From: Bacillota bacterium
Lineage (GTDB): Bacteria; Eremiobacterota; SpSt-956; JAKJGF01
DNA: 16,233 nucleotides
Direction: 5' to 3'
Assembly (NCBI GenBank): GCA_029555925.1
Contig: JAKPQU010000323.1
Coordinates: 1 to 16,233, forward strand
Position 1 is the stretch's first letter; the number at the start of each line of letters is the position of its first letter. The translations under genes and the position numbers were made by a program. Below, piece after piece: positions 5,520 to 12,400 of this stretch. The notes under the pieces are model-generated. The model had not been told where the DNA came from and ran no database searches. It saw nothing but the letters and a program-made list of their open reading frames with translations.

Positions 5520-6456
5520 CCGGTTTTTTACCTAAAATTTCTCCTTCATCCATCTTATAACCTCTCAAAAATTCCTTTGCTCCTGTTTTTTTTCTGGAAG
5601 GTATCTGGAGGGTGATAATTTCTAAAAGACCATTACCTGTTCCTATAACAAGTCCTTCTTTTTCTCCTGCATGAACTATAACGCCCGGTGTGCCGTTATA
5701 TTCTCCTCCTGTATTTGCTTTCCAGATTTTTACTTTTTCCCCTTTATAGTAGGTATAGGTGCCGGGGAAAGGTGTATAAGCCCTGATTTTTCTTTCTATG
5801 TCCGTGGAGGAATTGGACCATTCAATTTCTCCATGGCTGGGTAATATTTTGTCTGTGTAACAGGCCATATCATGGTTTTGTACCGTACGTAATACCCTGC
5901 CTTCTTCAATTAAATTAACTGTTTCCAGGAGTATCTCACTGCCGAGTAAAGACAGTTTGTCATGGAGACTTCCTCCAGTTTCCTCGGGGTCTATCGGTAT
6001 TTCCCTCTGAATAATCATATCTCCTGTATCCCAGCCTTTATCCAGATAAAAAGTTGTTATACCGCTTATTTTATCGCCTCTTATAATAGGTTCTATAATG
6101 GGCGATGTTCCTCTGTAAAGAGGCAGCAGGGAAGGGTGCAGGTTTATACTTCCAAACTGCGGATATTCTCTTATCCACTTTGTTATATAGTGAGAACAGC
6201 ATACTGTTATAAGTAAATCAGGTCTCACACTGTCAAGAATTGCTTTGAATTCCGGTGTGTTAATTTTTTCCGGCTGGAAGACAGGAATATTTAATTCTAT
6301 AGCTTTCTGTTTTATGGGAGAAAAGGTAATCTTATTTCCCCTTCCGCTGGGACGATCGGGATTTGTTACAACTCCTACTACCTTATGATGCGATTTTGCC
6401 AGAACTTCCAGTGATTTAACTCCAAATTCAGGAGTCCCCATGAAAAAAATATTCAC
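5497..6456 (-). CDS. fmt: Methionyl-tRNA formyltransferase
   Basis: A 319-residue enzyme that transfers a formyl group from 10-formyl-tetrahydrofolate to initiator Met-tRNA. Catalytic residues are visible: N105 and H107 in GSINLHPSLLPLYRG and D143 in GWDTGDM. The N-terminal FFMGTPEFG and the loop DRPSGRG are family-typical. The C-terminal half carries the tRNA-binding OB-like domain (RAYTPFPGTYTYY). The start is GTG at 6456, supported by AAGGGGTG 7 nt upstream. The usual VVAYG before the formyl-transfer motif is replaced by ITVCCSHY, a mild divergence. It lies between def and rsmB on the same strand; the def-fmt gap of 62 nt consists largely of heptad repeats. Confidence 0.95.
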   Translation of the reverse strand: MNIFFMGTPEFGVKSLEVLAKSHHKVVGVVTNPDRPSGRGNKITFSPIKQKAIELNIPVFQPEKINTPEFKAILDSVRPDLLITVCCSHYITKWIREYPQFGSINLHPSLLPLYRGTSPIIEPIIRGDKISGITTFYLDKGWDTGDMIIQREIPIDPEETGGSLHDKLSLLGSEILLETVNLIEEGRVLRTVQNHDMACYTDKILPSHGEIEWSNSSTDIERKIRAYTPFPGTYTYYKGEKVKIWKANTGGEYNGTPGVIVHAGEKEGLVIGTGNGLLEIITLQIPSRKKTGAKEFLRGYKMDEGEILGKKPDETIQGK

Positions 6457-6475
6457 TTATGTACACCCCTTATCA

Positions 6476-6529
6476 GTGACCAGTTACCAGTGACTAGATA
6501 TGCCACTCTTCCTTTTCACTATTCACTTA
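6476..6529. repeat. Heptameric repeats filling the def-fmt gap
   Basis: GTGACCA GTTACCA GTGACTA (6476-6496, plus strand) is followed by sequence that reads on the minus strand GTGAATA GTGAAAA GGAAGAG. The latter overlaps the last codons and stop of def. The array supplies almost all of the spacer between two co-oriented operon genes. Confidence 0.65.
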
Positions 6530-7085
6530 TTTTAAGTCTTTTTTCTTTTATCTCCTGTATTAAAGAAACAACTTTATCGTCTCTCTGTGATTCCTGTCTT
6601 TCTTCTGTTTCTTTTTCCATATCTTCTTTTCTGCGAAGATTTGTTGCTTTATCTGTAAAGAGTATGCCGTCAAGATGATCTACTTCATGCTGAATTGCTC
6701 TGGCTCGAAATCCTGTTGCTTCTATTGTTATGCCTTTACCCTTGCGGTTAATGGCTTTAAGTGTAATTTTTAACTGTCTTTTTACATCTCCCCATATGCC
6801 AGGCACACTGAGACATCCTTCAAGGCCTTCTTCCAGTTCTCCTTCTTTTTTTATTATTTTCGGGTTGATGAAGACCTGGAGTCCCTGACCATCACCGACG
6901 TCAACCATTACAAGTCTTTTAGAAACTCCTACCTGAGGGGCTGCAAGGCCTACACCGGGGGCATCATACATGGTTTCTGCCATATCTTCTATCAGTTTTT
7001 TTATTTCCTCATCTACATGTTTTATTTCCTTTGCTTTTTTCCTTAAAACAGGATCTTCATCTATTCTTATCCTTCTTAATGCCAT
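6519..7085 (-). CDS. def: Peptide deformylase
   Basis: A 188-residue metalloenzyme removing the N-formyl group from nascent proteins. All three motifs are present: GVGLAAPQVG (residues 44-53), EGCLSVP with metal ligand C91, and QHEVDHLDG with ligands H133 and H137 and catalytic E134. The ATG at 7085 is preferred to the GTG at 7094, because the GTG is only 2 nt from the GGAG. The C-terminus extends about 40 residues past the last conserved segment with a very charged, probably helical tail (RRKEDMEKETEERQESQRDD and on), longer than in many bacterial enzymes. It is the first gene of def-fmt-rsmB. Confidence 0.95.
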   Translation of the reverse strand: MALRRIRIDEDPVLRKKAKEIKHVDEEIKKLIEDMAETMYDAPGVGLAAPQVGVSKRLVMVDVGDGQGLQVFINPKIIKKEGELEEGLEGCLSVPGIWGDVKRQLKITLKAINRKGKGITIEATGFRARAIQHEVDHLDGILFTDKATNLRRKEDMEKETEERQESQRDDKVVSLIQEIKEKRLKISE

Positions 7086-7331
7086 ATTAATCACTTCTCC
7101 ATTTTTTTGAATTATTATATCATATCAGGTGATAAAAAGAAAATACCGATTGCATTTAAAAATATCACGGCAACACAAGGTATATTTTATTGAATTATAA
7201 TGCAAAGTAGCATGATGTAAGCTGTAACTGTTATAAACGTTCCAGTTTAGATTTTTTTCGGAGGAGCATCAGGCAGGCAGACGGTATTTACCTATTATTC
7301 AAATTATTCGCTTTAATTAAAGCAATTTGGT

Positions 7332-7352
7332 ATAACGCGTAACGCGTGATGG
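7332..7352. repeat. Heptameric repeat array
   Basis: Three consecutive 7-mers, ATAACGC GTAACGC GTGATGG. They join the GTRACGC form seen at 4126 with the GTRATGC form seen at 1444, which supports a single repeat family. Confidence 0.65.
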
Positions 7353-7413
7353 GAAGAACAAGTTCTCATACTTCGTTGTGGCCGAATCGGTCATGGTTGT
7401 TGGTATTAACAAT

Positions 7414-7429
7414 AACAGGGTAGCCTGTT
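7414..7429 (-). terminator. Small hairpin after the BMC gene
   Basis: AACAGG-GTAG-CCTGTT is a perfect 6-bp stem 11 nt past the BMC stop codon on the minus strand. It is followed by only a poor T-rich stretch (ATTGTTAA), so it is a weak terminator candidate. Confidence 0.3.
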
Positions 7430-7440
7430 CTTATATAAAA

Positions 7441-7983
7441 TTATTCATTTATCTTAAGACATAAATTATCATGTGGTGAGGCTATAACAGTACTATCAAC
7501 TACCATATCAGGCTTTATTGCCGCCAGTCCGGATTTTATTGCAGTTTCTACTGCTCCCACTTCACCTGTAAAATAGATGGAAGATTTTCCTCCAAGCCCT
7601 GCGGCAATCCTTATCTCAATCAAATTAACAGAAGCTGATTTCACTGCTGCATCGGCACAGATAATACCTGATGACACAGACAGAGTTTCTATTATACCAA
7701 GGGCTTCCATATCATATGTAGCACATCCTGTAAGAGCAGGAAAAACCTGAGGGTGTATATTGGGTATAACAAGGCTGTCTACAAGCCATGGTGTTGCTTC
7801 TTCAATACCTCTTTCTACAGAAGTAGACACTGCTCCAACATCTCCTCCTACGAGGATAATATATTTCCCGGGACAAATAGTTGAAGCAGTCAAAAACTCT
7901 ACAGAAGCAGCTTTAACCATTGTATCCCATACAGAAATTCCTCTGGCAATACTGTTTAATTCAATCAAACCTATAGCGTTCAT
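7441..7983 (-). CDS. pduT: Tandem-BMC microcompartment shell protein, PduT-like
   Basis: A 180-residue protein with two BMC domains (about 1-88 and 94-180), each with the family pattern (AIGLIELNSIARG; ALGIIETLSV). It closely resembles PduT of the propanediol microcompartment as I recall it, including VKAASV, TICPGK, LVGGDVGAV, VDSLVIPNIHPQVFPAL and AAGLGGKS. C37 in TICPGK corresponds to PduT Cys38, which binds a 4Fe-4S cluster at the pore of the trimer and is thought to pass electrons or clusters across the shell. The start has GAGGATG about 7 nt upstream. It lies 101 nt after nifS on the same strand. No other shell protein, aldehyde dehydrogenase or diol/ethanolamine enzyme is visible, so its compartment must be encoded elsewhere, or the protein is used alone. 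Confidence 0.92.
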   Translation of the reverse strand: MNAIGLIELNSIARGISVWDTMVKAASVEFLTASTICPGKYIILVGGDVGAVSTSVERGIEEATPWLVDSLVIPNIHPQVFPALTGCATYDMEALGIIETLSVSSGIICADAAVKSASVNLIEIRIAAGLGGKSSIYFTGEVGAVETAIKSGLAAIKPDMVVDSTVIASPHDNLCLKINE

Positions 7984-8041
7984 ATGTTCATCCTCTTAAT
8001 TTAAAGTCTGATTAAGGAAAATTGTTTAGAGTTAATGAAAA

Positions 8042-8080
8042 GTGAGAGGTGAATCTTCACTTCTCACGTTTCACTTTTCT
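8042..8080 (-). terminator. Strong hairpin between nifS and the BMC gene, built from heptad repeats
   Basis: GTGAGAGGTGAA (8042-8053) pairs with TTCACTTCTCAC (8056-8067) over 12 positions, including one G-T wobble, with a very tight loop. The left arm is GTGAGAG GTGAATC. The right side, read on the minus strand, is GTGAAAC GTGAGAA GTGAAGA. It begins about 18 nt after the nifS stop. A clean T-run is absent, so it may be an attenuator or an RNA stability element rather than a full terminator. Confidence 0.45.
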
Positions 8081-8084
8081 CTAA

Positions 8085-9257
8085 TTACACTGCCATGTTC
8101 GAATATTGTGTAAAAGGAGAAAGTTCTCGCAGTTTACTTATAACTTTAGGCATATGTTCAATAATATAATCTATATCGTCATCCGTATTATAATGGCTGA
8201 GACTGAATCTTATGGAACCGTGAGCATAGGTAAAAGGCACTCCCATAGCTCTTAACACATGAGATGGTTCAAGAGAACCAGACGTACAGGCAGAACCGGA
8301 AGATGCACATATACCAAGTCTATCGAGCATCAATAAAATTGCTTCTCCCTCTACGAATTCAAAGCCAAGACTGGTAGTATTGGGAAGTCTTTTTTCCGTA
8401 TCACCATTTATCTTTACATTCGGTACAGCAGCGATAAGACCTGCTTCGAGTCTATCTCTCATAGCTTTTACTCTTCCCTGCTCTTCCTGTAAATGTTTTT
8501 TTGCAAGTTCGAAAGCTTTCCCGAGTCCTGCTATATAAGGAACATTTTCAGTTCCTCCCCTTCTGCCGTTTTCCTGATGGCCACCTTTCAGGAAGGGACG
8601 AAATTTTGTTCCTCTTCTTATATAAAGCACTCCTATCCCCTTGGGAGCATGCAATTTATGACCTGAGAGAGACAGAAAATCAACATTATTTTTCTTCATA
8701 TCAATACTCAGTTTACCAACTGCCTGAACTGCATCTGTATGGAAAACCACACCCCGACTTTTAACTATATTTGCTATTTCATCTATCGGAAAAACAACGC
8801 CGGTTTCGTTATTTGCATACATTACTGACACTATGGCAGTATCTTCGGTAATGGCTTCTCTGAGAAGATTTAAATCAAGATTTCCTTTATTATCTACAGG
8901 TAAAAAAGTGATTTTATATCCTCTTTTTTGAAGATTTTTACAGAGAGTCAGCACTGCCGGATGTTCCACACGGCTTGTAATAATATGCCGCTTTTCCGGG
9001 TAACATTCCAGTGTTCCCATTATAGCTGCATTATCACTTTCAGTTCCGCAGCTAGTAAAAACTATTTCTGACGGGATGGCACCTAAAAAATCTGCCACCC
9101 TTTCCCTGGCTTCTTCAATCTGTTTCGCAACACGACCGCCAAAAGTATGCATACTTGAAGGATTACCATAAGATTGAGTAAAATAAGGAAGCATTGCCTC
9201 TACAACTTCTTCTGCTACTTTCGTAGTTGCATTATTATCAACATAAACTACTCTCAT
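8085..9257 (-). CDS. nifS: Cysteine desulfurase, NifS/IscS type
   Basis: A 390-residue PLP enzyme that removes sulfur from cysteine as a persulfide for Fe-S assembly. It opens with the typical YVDNNATT. The PLP-ring stacking His is in SRVEHPAV (H99), the PLP lysine is K201 in SLSGHKLHAPKG, and the persulfide cysteine is C324 in ASSGSACTSGSLEPSHVL, a long-loop NifS/IscS-type active site. The start follows AAAGGGG. It lies 17 nt downstream of nifU, forming the nifUS arrangement common in anaerobes that use NIF-type assembly for general Fe-S supply. No nitrogenase genes are nearby, so a housekeeping role is more likely than a nitrogen-fixation one. Confidence 0.95.
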   Translation of the reverse strand: MRVVYVDNNATTKVAEEVVEAMLPYFTQSYGNPSSMHTFGGRVAKQIEEARERVADFLGAIPSEIVFTSCGTESDNAAIMGTLECYPEKRHIITSRVEHPAVLTLCKNLQKRGYKITFLPVDNKGNLDLNLLREAITEDTAIVSVMYANNETGVVFPIDEIANIVKSRGVVFHTDAVQAVGKLSIDMKKNNVDFLSLSGHKLHAPKGIGVLYIRRGTKFRPFLKGGHQENGRRGGTENVPYIAGLGKAFELAKKHLQEEQGRVKAMRDRLEAGLIAAVPNVKINGDTEKRLPNTTSLGFEFVEGEAILLMLDRLGICASSGSACTSGSLEPSHVLRAMGVPFTYAHGSIRFSLSHYNTDDDIDYIIEHMPKVISKLRELSPFTQYSNMAV

Positions 9258-9274
9258 ATTTATTAACCCCTTTC

Positions 9275-10138
9275 TTACTTTTCCTCAGACGGGCTTTCAT
9301 TTATAACATTAAGTTCTTCTCCTACGAATTCCCTGAGTTTTGCTTCCACAAAAGATTTAAGAGTAAAACCGGCGCTCGGACAGTTAGTACAGGCACCTCT
9401 TAAAGAAACATATACATCCTTTCCGTCAACATCTATAAGCTCAATATCTCCTCCGTCAATCTGCAGAGATGGCTTTATATCTCTGTCTATTGTTTCCTGT
9501 ATAAGAAGCATACGCTGAATATTTGTGAGTCTCTTCTTTTTTGCAGGAGCAGTTTCTCTTTTAACAGCCAGTTCTCCCATTACCTCTTTTATAATATCTT
9601 CGATATCTGCTATACAGGCAGTACAGGCTCCACCTGCTTTTGTATAATTTGTAACCTGCTCTACAGTAGTAAGGTGATTTTCTGCTATTACCTTCTTCAA
9701 TTTACCTTCAGTTACTCCAAAACACTTACACACCACTCTGCCTTCCATTTCTTCATAGTGTTTTACACTTTCACCTTTATAGGTCGCTATGGCCAGTTCC
9801 ATAGCCTCTCTACCCATAACGGAACAGTGCATTTTTGCTTCGGGCAGACCACCGAGATAGTCGGCAATCTGCTTGTTGGTAACGTTCAAAGCCTCATCTA
9901 CAGTCATACCTTTTATTAATTCCGTAAGAGCCGAAGATGACGCAATAGCACTTCCACAACCAAAGGTTTTAAATTTTGCATCTATAATCCTTTTATTTTC
10001 ATCTATCTTGAGCATTAATTTTAATGCATCACCACAGGCAAGAGAACCTACTTCTCCTACAGCATCTGGATTTTCCATGTCTCCGTAATTTCTCGGATTA
10101 TAAAAATGGTCAAGAACTTTATCTGTATAATCCCACAT
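9275..10138 (-). CDS. nifU: NifU Fe-S cluster scaffold, three-domain
   Basis: A 287-residue modular scaffold. The N-terminal IscU-like domain has cluster ligands C35 (LACGD), C61 (FGCGSA) and C105 (HCSVMG). The central 2Fe-2S domain has C137, C139, C172 and C175, the same spacing as classical NifU. After a Lys-rich linker (about 190-204), the C-terminal Nfu domain has IDGGDIELIDV and C250/C253 in GACTNCPSAG. It works with the downstream desulfurase. The ATG at 10138 follows TTGGAGG. A consensus promoter lies 70-100 nt upstream, and no Rrf2/IscR-type regulator gene is seen. Confidence 0.95.
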   Translation of the reverse strand: MWDYTDKVLDHFYNPRNYGDMENPDAVGEVGSLACGDALKLMLKIDENKRIIDAKFKTFGCGSAIASSSALTELIKGMTVDEALNVTNKQIADYLGGLPEAKMHCSVMGREAMELAIATYKGESVKHYEEMEGRVVCKCFGVTEGKLKKVIAENHLTTVEQVTNYTKAGGACTACIADIEDIIKEVMGELAVKRETAPAKKKRLTNIQRMLLIQETIDRDIKPSLQIDGGDIELIDVDGKDVYVSLRGACTNCPSAGFTLKSFVEAKLREFVGEELNVINESPSEEK

Positions 10139-10209
10139 TGTTCCAAACCTCCAATCTAATCTTAATAAAATTTTAAAATTCTATATAATTTGATATTATC
10201 CTTCCGGCT

Positions 10210-10238
10210 ATTATAATTTAGTTTATAAATTTTGTCAA
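10210..10238 (-). promoter_or_regulatory. Consensus sigma70 promoter of nifUS
   Basis: On the minus strand, a perfect TTGACA (10233-10238), a 17-nt spacer and a perfect TATAAT (10210-10215). Transcription would start near 10203, giving a leader of about 65 nt before the nifU ATG, with GGAGG close to the start. It should be strong unless repressed. Confidence 0.8.
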
Positions 10239-10591
10239 TTATTCTAAAATATTTTACTCATATATACAATACACAACCAGAACAGCAATACAGACAAGAG
10301 TAATGCAGACAATGGGTTCATGAGTGCGTCACGAGGAAATAATTAACAAAATGCTTATACAGGAAGTAGGTAATATAAAAAATAATGAAAACTTCTTTAA
10401 AGATTTACAATTTCCGCTCATAAAAATGAGCTTTTATCAAAATAATCTCAATCCCAATCTTCCGGAACATTTCGACTGTGTCATAACTTTGGCATCTCAA
10501 TAATCAGAACATAAGCATATAATAAAGGTCTTCCTCCGGTCACGCGTTACAAGAACATGTATGTATTATTTATACTCACCAGAGTAATTAC
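10239..10591. other. 353-nt gap upstream of nifU; one doubtful small frame
   Basis: No confident gene. A plus-strand frame from GTG 10324 (or ATG 10351) to TAA at 10503 encodes up to 59 residues (reading ...LPEHFDCVITLASQ). The only nearby ribosome-site-like sequence, GAGG, lies inside this frame and 14 nt from the ATG. Inside it is a perfect hairpin GCTCAT-AAAA-ATGAGC followed by TTTT (10416-10435), which looks like a terminator remnant. A heptad repeat pair lies at 10537-10550. Confidence 0.35.
10537..10550 (-). repeat. Two-unit heptameric repeat
   Basis: On the minus strand, GTAACGC GTGACCG. It links the GTRACGC form with the GTGACCA form found between def and fmt. It is the rightmost member of the family seen here. 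Confidence 0.5.
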
Positions 10592-10939
10592 CTATTTCTT
10601 CAATAAATTTCCCAGCAGTAATTTGATTTGAATCTTCAACGAAGGAGGAAGCACATAGTGCCAGGCTATATATCCTGCCACAAATAGTCCTATGAGAACC
10701 GTCACGTAGCCAAATAAATTTTTAAGGATTCCTTTTTGCTGTTTCTGCTTATCCAGCATTATTTGAATTTCAGTTTGAATTGCTGTAGATTTCTGAGATT
10801 CTGATTTTTTCTTACATTCTTCACCGCAGAAAATTCCATCTGCCGTTTCCATTTTACATTCTTCACATACAGGTTTCAAACATAGTTTACATCGTGAAAC
10901 TGCAGGTCTGTCCTGATGACGCAGACATACAGAACTCAT
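10592..10939 (-). CDS. B-box-type zinc-finger protein with one membrane helix
   Basis: A 115-residue protein. The N-terminal 43 residues carry a B-box-like zinc-binding pattern: C5, H8, C17, C20, C25, C28, C38 and C42 (CLRHQDRPAVSRCKLC, PVCEEC, FCGEEC). A polar, Gln/Lys-rich linker (about 44-72) follows, then one membrane helix (about 75-98, GYVTVLIGLFVAGYIAWHYVL) and a short basic tail. The zinc finger is probably cytoplasmic. The start has a G-rich site (GGGGGG, about 9 nt upstream). It is 95 nt after the polytopic membrane protein gene on the same strand, so the two may act together. Bacterial proteins of this build are widespread but uncharacterised. Confidence 0.75.
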   Translation of the reverse strand: MSSVCLRHQDRPAVSRCKLCLKPVCEECKMETADGIFCGEECKKKSESQKSTAIQTEIQIMLDKQKQQKGILKNLFGYVTVLIGLFVAGYIAWHYVLPPSLKIQIKLLLGNLLKK

Positions 10940-11034
10940 AAAATCAAACCCCCCTGTAATTTATATGAGAATAATAAAGTTTGCAACTTCATTGGATGCC
11001 GATTTTCATATTTAGTCATAACCGGTCATGTCTG

Positions 11035-11571
11035 TTAATGAGCTATTCTGATACCAAAGAGAACATAATAAATCATATACAATTTGTAAACAATTAAGAT
11101 AAGAAGCAAATCCATAGATGCCGTTATAATGAGGGCTTTACTGGCAGCATCTTTCCATTTTACTATAATCCCAATCACTGTCAGTACGAGTAAAGGAATC
11201 GTAAAAGGAGCAGAACCGGCCAGTTCATTCATTATAACACTTACTGCAGGTGCTTTCACCTGACAGATTGGTAACACCACTTTACTCAACAGAGGATAAT
11301 ATTTGAATTTTACTCCGTTTTTTTTCAAATAATCCACTACCCTTGCAAGGCAGAAAAAAAGTGCGATTATAGAAATTACCAGTAAAGGAAATAATGTTGT
11401 AAGTCCGGTAGTAACATCTTTGTCATTAAACATTTCCTTCAATTTCTTATGTTTGAAATTGAACATAGACAGTATCGACGTTAACACTATCACGGCAGGA
11501 ACTATTATAAAAAGATGTTTTATTAAAGACATTACCTGATAGGTTATTTTAAAACTTTCTTGAAGGTCCAT
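11035..11571 (-). CDS. Polytopic membrane protein of unknown function
   Basis: A 178-residue hydrophobic protein. Likely helices are at 18-37 (LFIIVPAVIVLTSILSMF), 58-79 (LTTLFPLLVISIIALFFCLA), about 121-137 (APFTIPLLVLTVIGIIV) and 146-173 (ALIITASMDLLLILIVYKLY and on), with a mixed segment at 91-113. No catalytic or transport motif is recognised. The ATG at 11571 follows AGGGTGA. A good promoter and a possible leader peptide lie upstream, and the B-box/TM gene follows. In some genomes B-box proteins neighbour YIP1-like membrane proteins; this one may be a distant analogue, but I cannot show it. Confidence 0.7.
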   Translation of the reverse strand: MDLQESFKITYQVMSLIKHLFIIVPAVIVLTSILSMFNFKHKKLKEMFNDKDVTTGLTTLFPLLVISIIALFFCLARVVDYLKKNGVKFKYYPLLSKVVLPICQVKAPAVSVIMNELAGSAPFTIPLLVLTVIGIIVKWKDAASKALIITASMDLLLILIVYKLYMIYYVLFGIRIAH

Positions 11572-11610
11572 AAAATCACCCTGATATTACAAAATTTCAA
11601 CCAACAGAAC

Positions 11611-11661
11611 TCAAGTATTTACCATATGTATCGGGCAGTCAATCTGAGCCTGCAGTGACAT
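11611..11661 (-). CDS. Possible 16-residue leader peptide
   Basis: ATG at 11661 to TGA at 11611 encodes MSLQAQIDCPIHMVNT. It has AGGGG 6 nt upstream and lies about 36 nt downstream of the predicted transcription start, before the membrane-protein gene. C-P-I-H is reminiscent of the first zinc ligands of the neighbouring B-box gene, so it could also be the truncated start of a lost gene. Chance occurrence is possible. Confidence 0.3.
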   Translation of the reverse strand: MSLQAQIDCPIHMVNT

Positions 11662-11703
11662 TATTTCCCCTGTATTGCATTAGCAGGTTAAAGATTGATT
11701 ACA

Positions 11704-11732
11704 ATTATAAAATATATCAATAAAATTTTCAA
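11704..11732 (-). promoter_or_regulatory. Sigma70-type promoter of the membrane-protein gene
   Basis: On the minus strand, TTGAAA (11727-11732), a 17-nt spacer and TATAAT (11704-11709). The -35 directly abuts the stop codon of the radical SAM gene (11733-11735). The leader to the ATG at 11571 would be about 125 nt. Confidence 0.6.
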
Positions 11733-12374
11733 TTATCTTACCCTGAATTTTGCTCCAATTTTATGAGCTATTTCCATAGATTTATGGATATCAATCATAT
11801 ATTCTACCTGTGATGAATTAATCTTTCTATTATCTACTACCGTAAGGGTAACAGAATCTATATATCTGACTGCTTCTTCTGCAAATTCAAGGATTGAATC
11901 AAAGGCTTTTTCTCCGTAAATAGATCTGCATATACTTTGATAGGCCGACCTGTTATGTGCATTGAGACTTATAGAGATAGAATCAAGAACTCCCTTTAAC
12001 TCGGGAATAAAACTCCGGCCTCTGTTAATTAACAGAGATTGACCGTTTGTATTAATCCTTGTCCTGGAACAGGGATAAAGGTTTTTTATTGCGTCGAATA
12101 CTTCTAAAATGACATCAGGCCTATATAAAGGTTCTCCGTAACCGCAGAATATTATTTCATCAGGCACAGGATATCCTTCTGTCATAAGTTCTTCTTTTAT
12201 ACTGTCAATAATTTGCTCTGCAGAAGGTTCTTCTGTAAGCCACAGATAATTACCTCCGAGTTCATCGGTGTAATTTCTGACACAAAAAATACATCTGTTA
12301 CTGCACCTGTTGGTAATATTCAGATAAACTTTACCCGGATATAACATATAAGCAATTTTTTCAACTTCAATCAT
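11733..12374 (-). CDS. Radical SAM protein, TatD-associated type
   Basis: A 213-residue compact radical SAM protein. The 4Fe-4S/SAM site is C24-x3-C28-x2-C31 (TNRCSNRCIFCVR). Further motifs are LWLTEEPS, IIFCGYGEPLYRPD (the SAM-binding GEP-like strand), RINTNG and SISLNAHN. This set matches the radical SAM family usually found beside or fused to TatD nuclease genes, although no tatD is in the window. The substrate is unknown. The start has no clear ribosome site; it lies 26 nt after the pilX-like stop and may rely on coupling. It forms the 3' end of the pilin gene string. Confidence 0.85.
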   Translation of the reverse strand: MIEVEKIAYMLYPGKVYLNITNRCSNRCIFCVRNYTDELGGNYLWLTEEPSAEQIIDSIKEELMTEGYPVPDEIIFCGYGEPLYRPDVILEVFDAIKNLYPCSRTRINTNGQSLLINRGRSFIPELKGVLDSISISLNAHNRSAYQSICRSIYGEKAFDSILEFAEEAVRYIDSVTLTVVDNRKINSSQVEYMIDIHKSMEIAHKIGAKFRVR

Positions 12375-12400
12375 AATTATTTGAGAAACACTTTCTTCAG

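Larger units (their letters stand above)
7086..7440. other. 355-nt gap between def and the BMC gene: promoter and repeats
   Basis: No gene is recognised. Close to def, a minus-strand TATAAT (7114-7119) is a probable -10, with a weak -35 (TTTCTT at 7137-7142). The stretch also holds a heptad array (7332-7352) and two small hairpins near the BMC stop: TGGCCGA/TCGGTCA around 7379-7393, and AACAGG-N4-CCTGTT at 7414-7429. The latter lies just downstream of the BMC gene. Confidence 0.5.

Noticed and set aside
7370..7440. tRNA or riboswitch in the def-BMC gap
   Set aside because: Several short hairpins exist, but no cloverleaf, anticodon arm or known riboswitch core could be made.
8085..10138. Nitrogen-fixation gene cluster
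   Set aside because: nifU and nifS are present, but no nitrogenase, nifB or nifV gene is seen. NIF-type assembly genes commonly serve general Fe-S needs in anaerobes.
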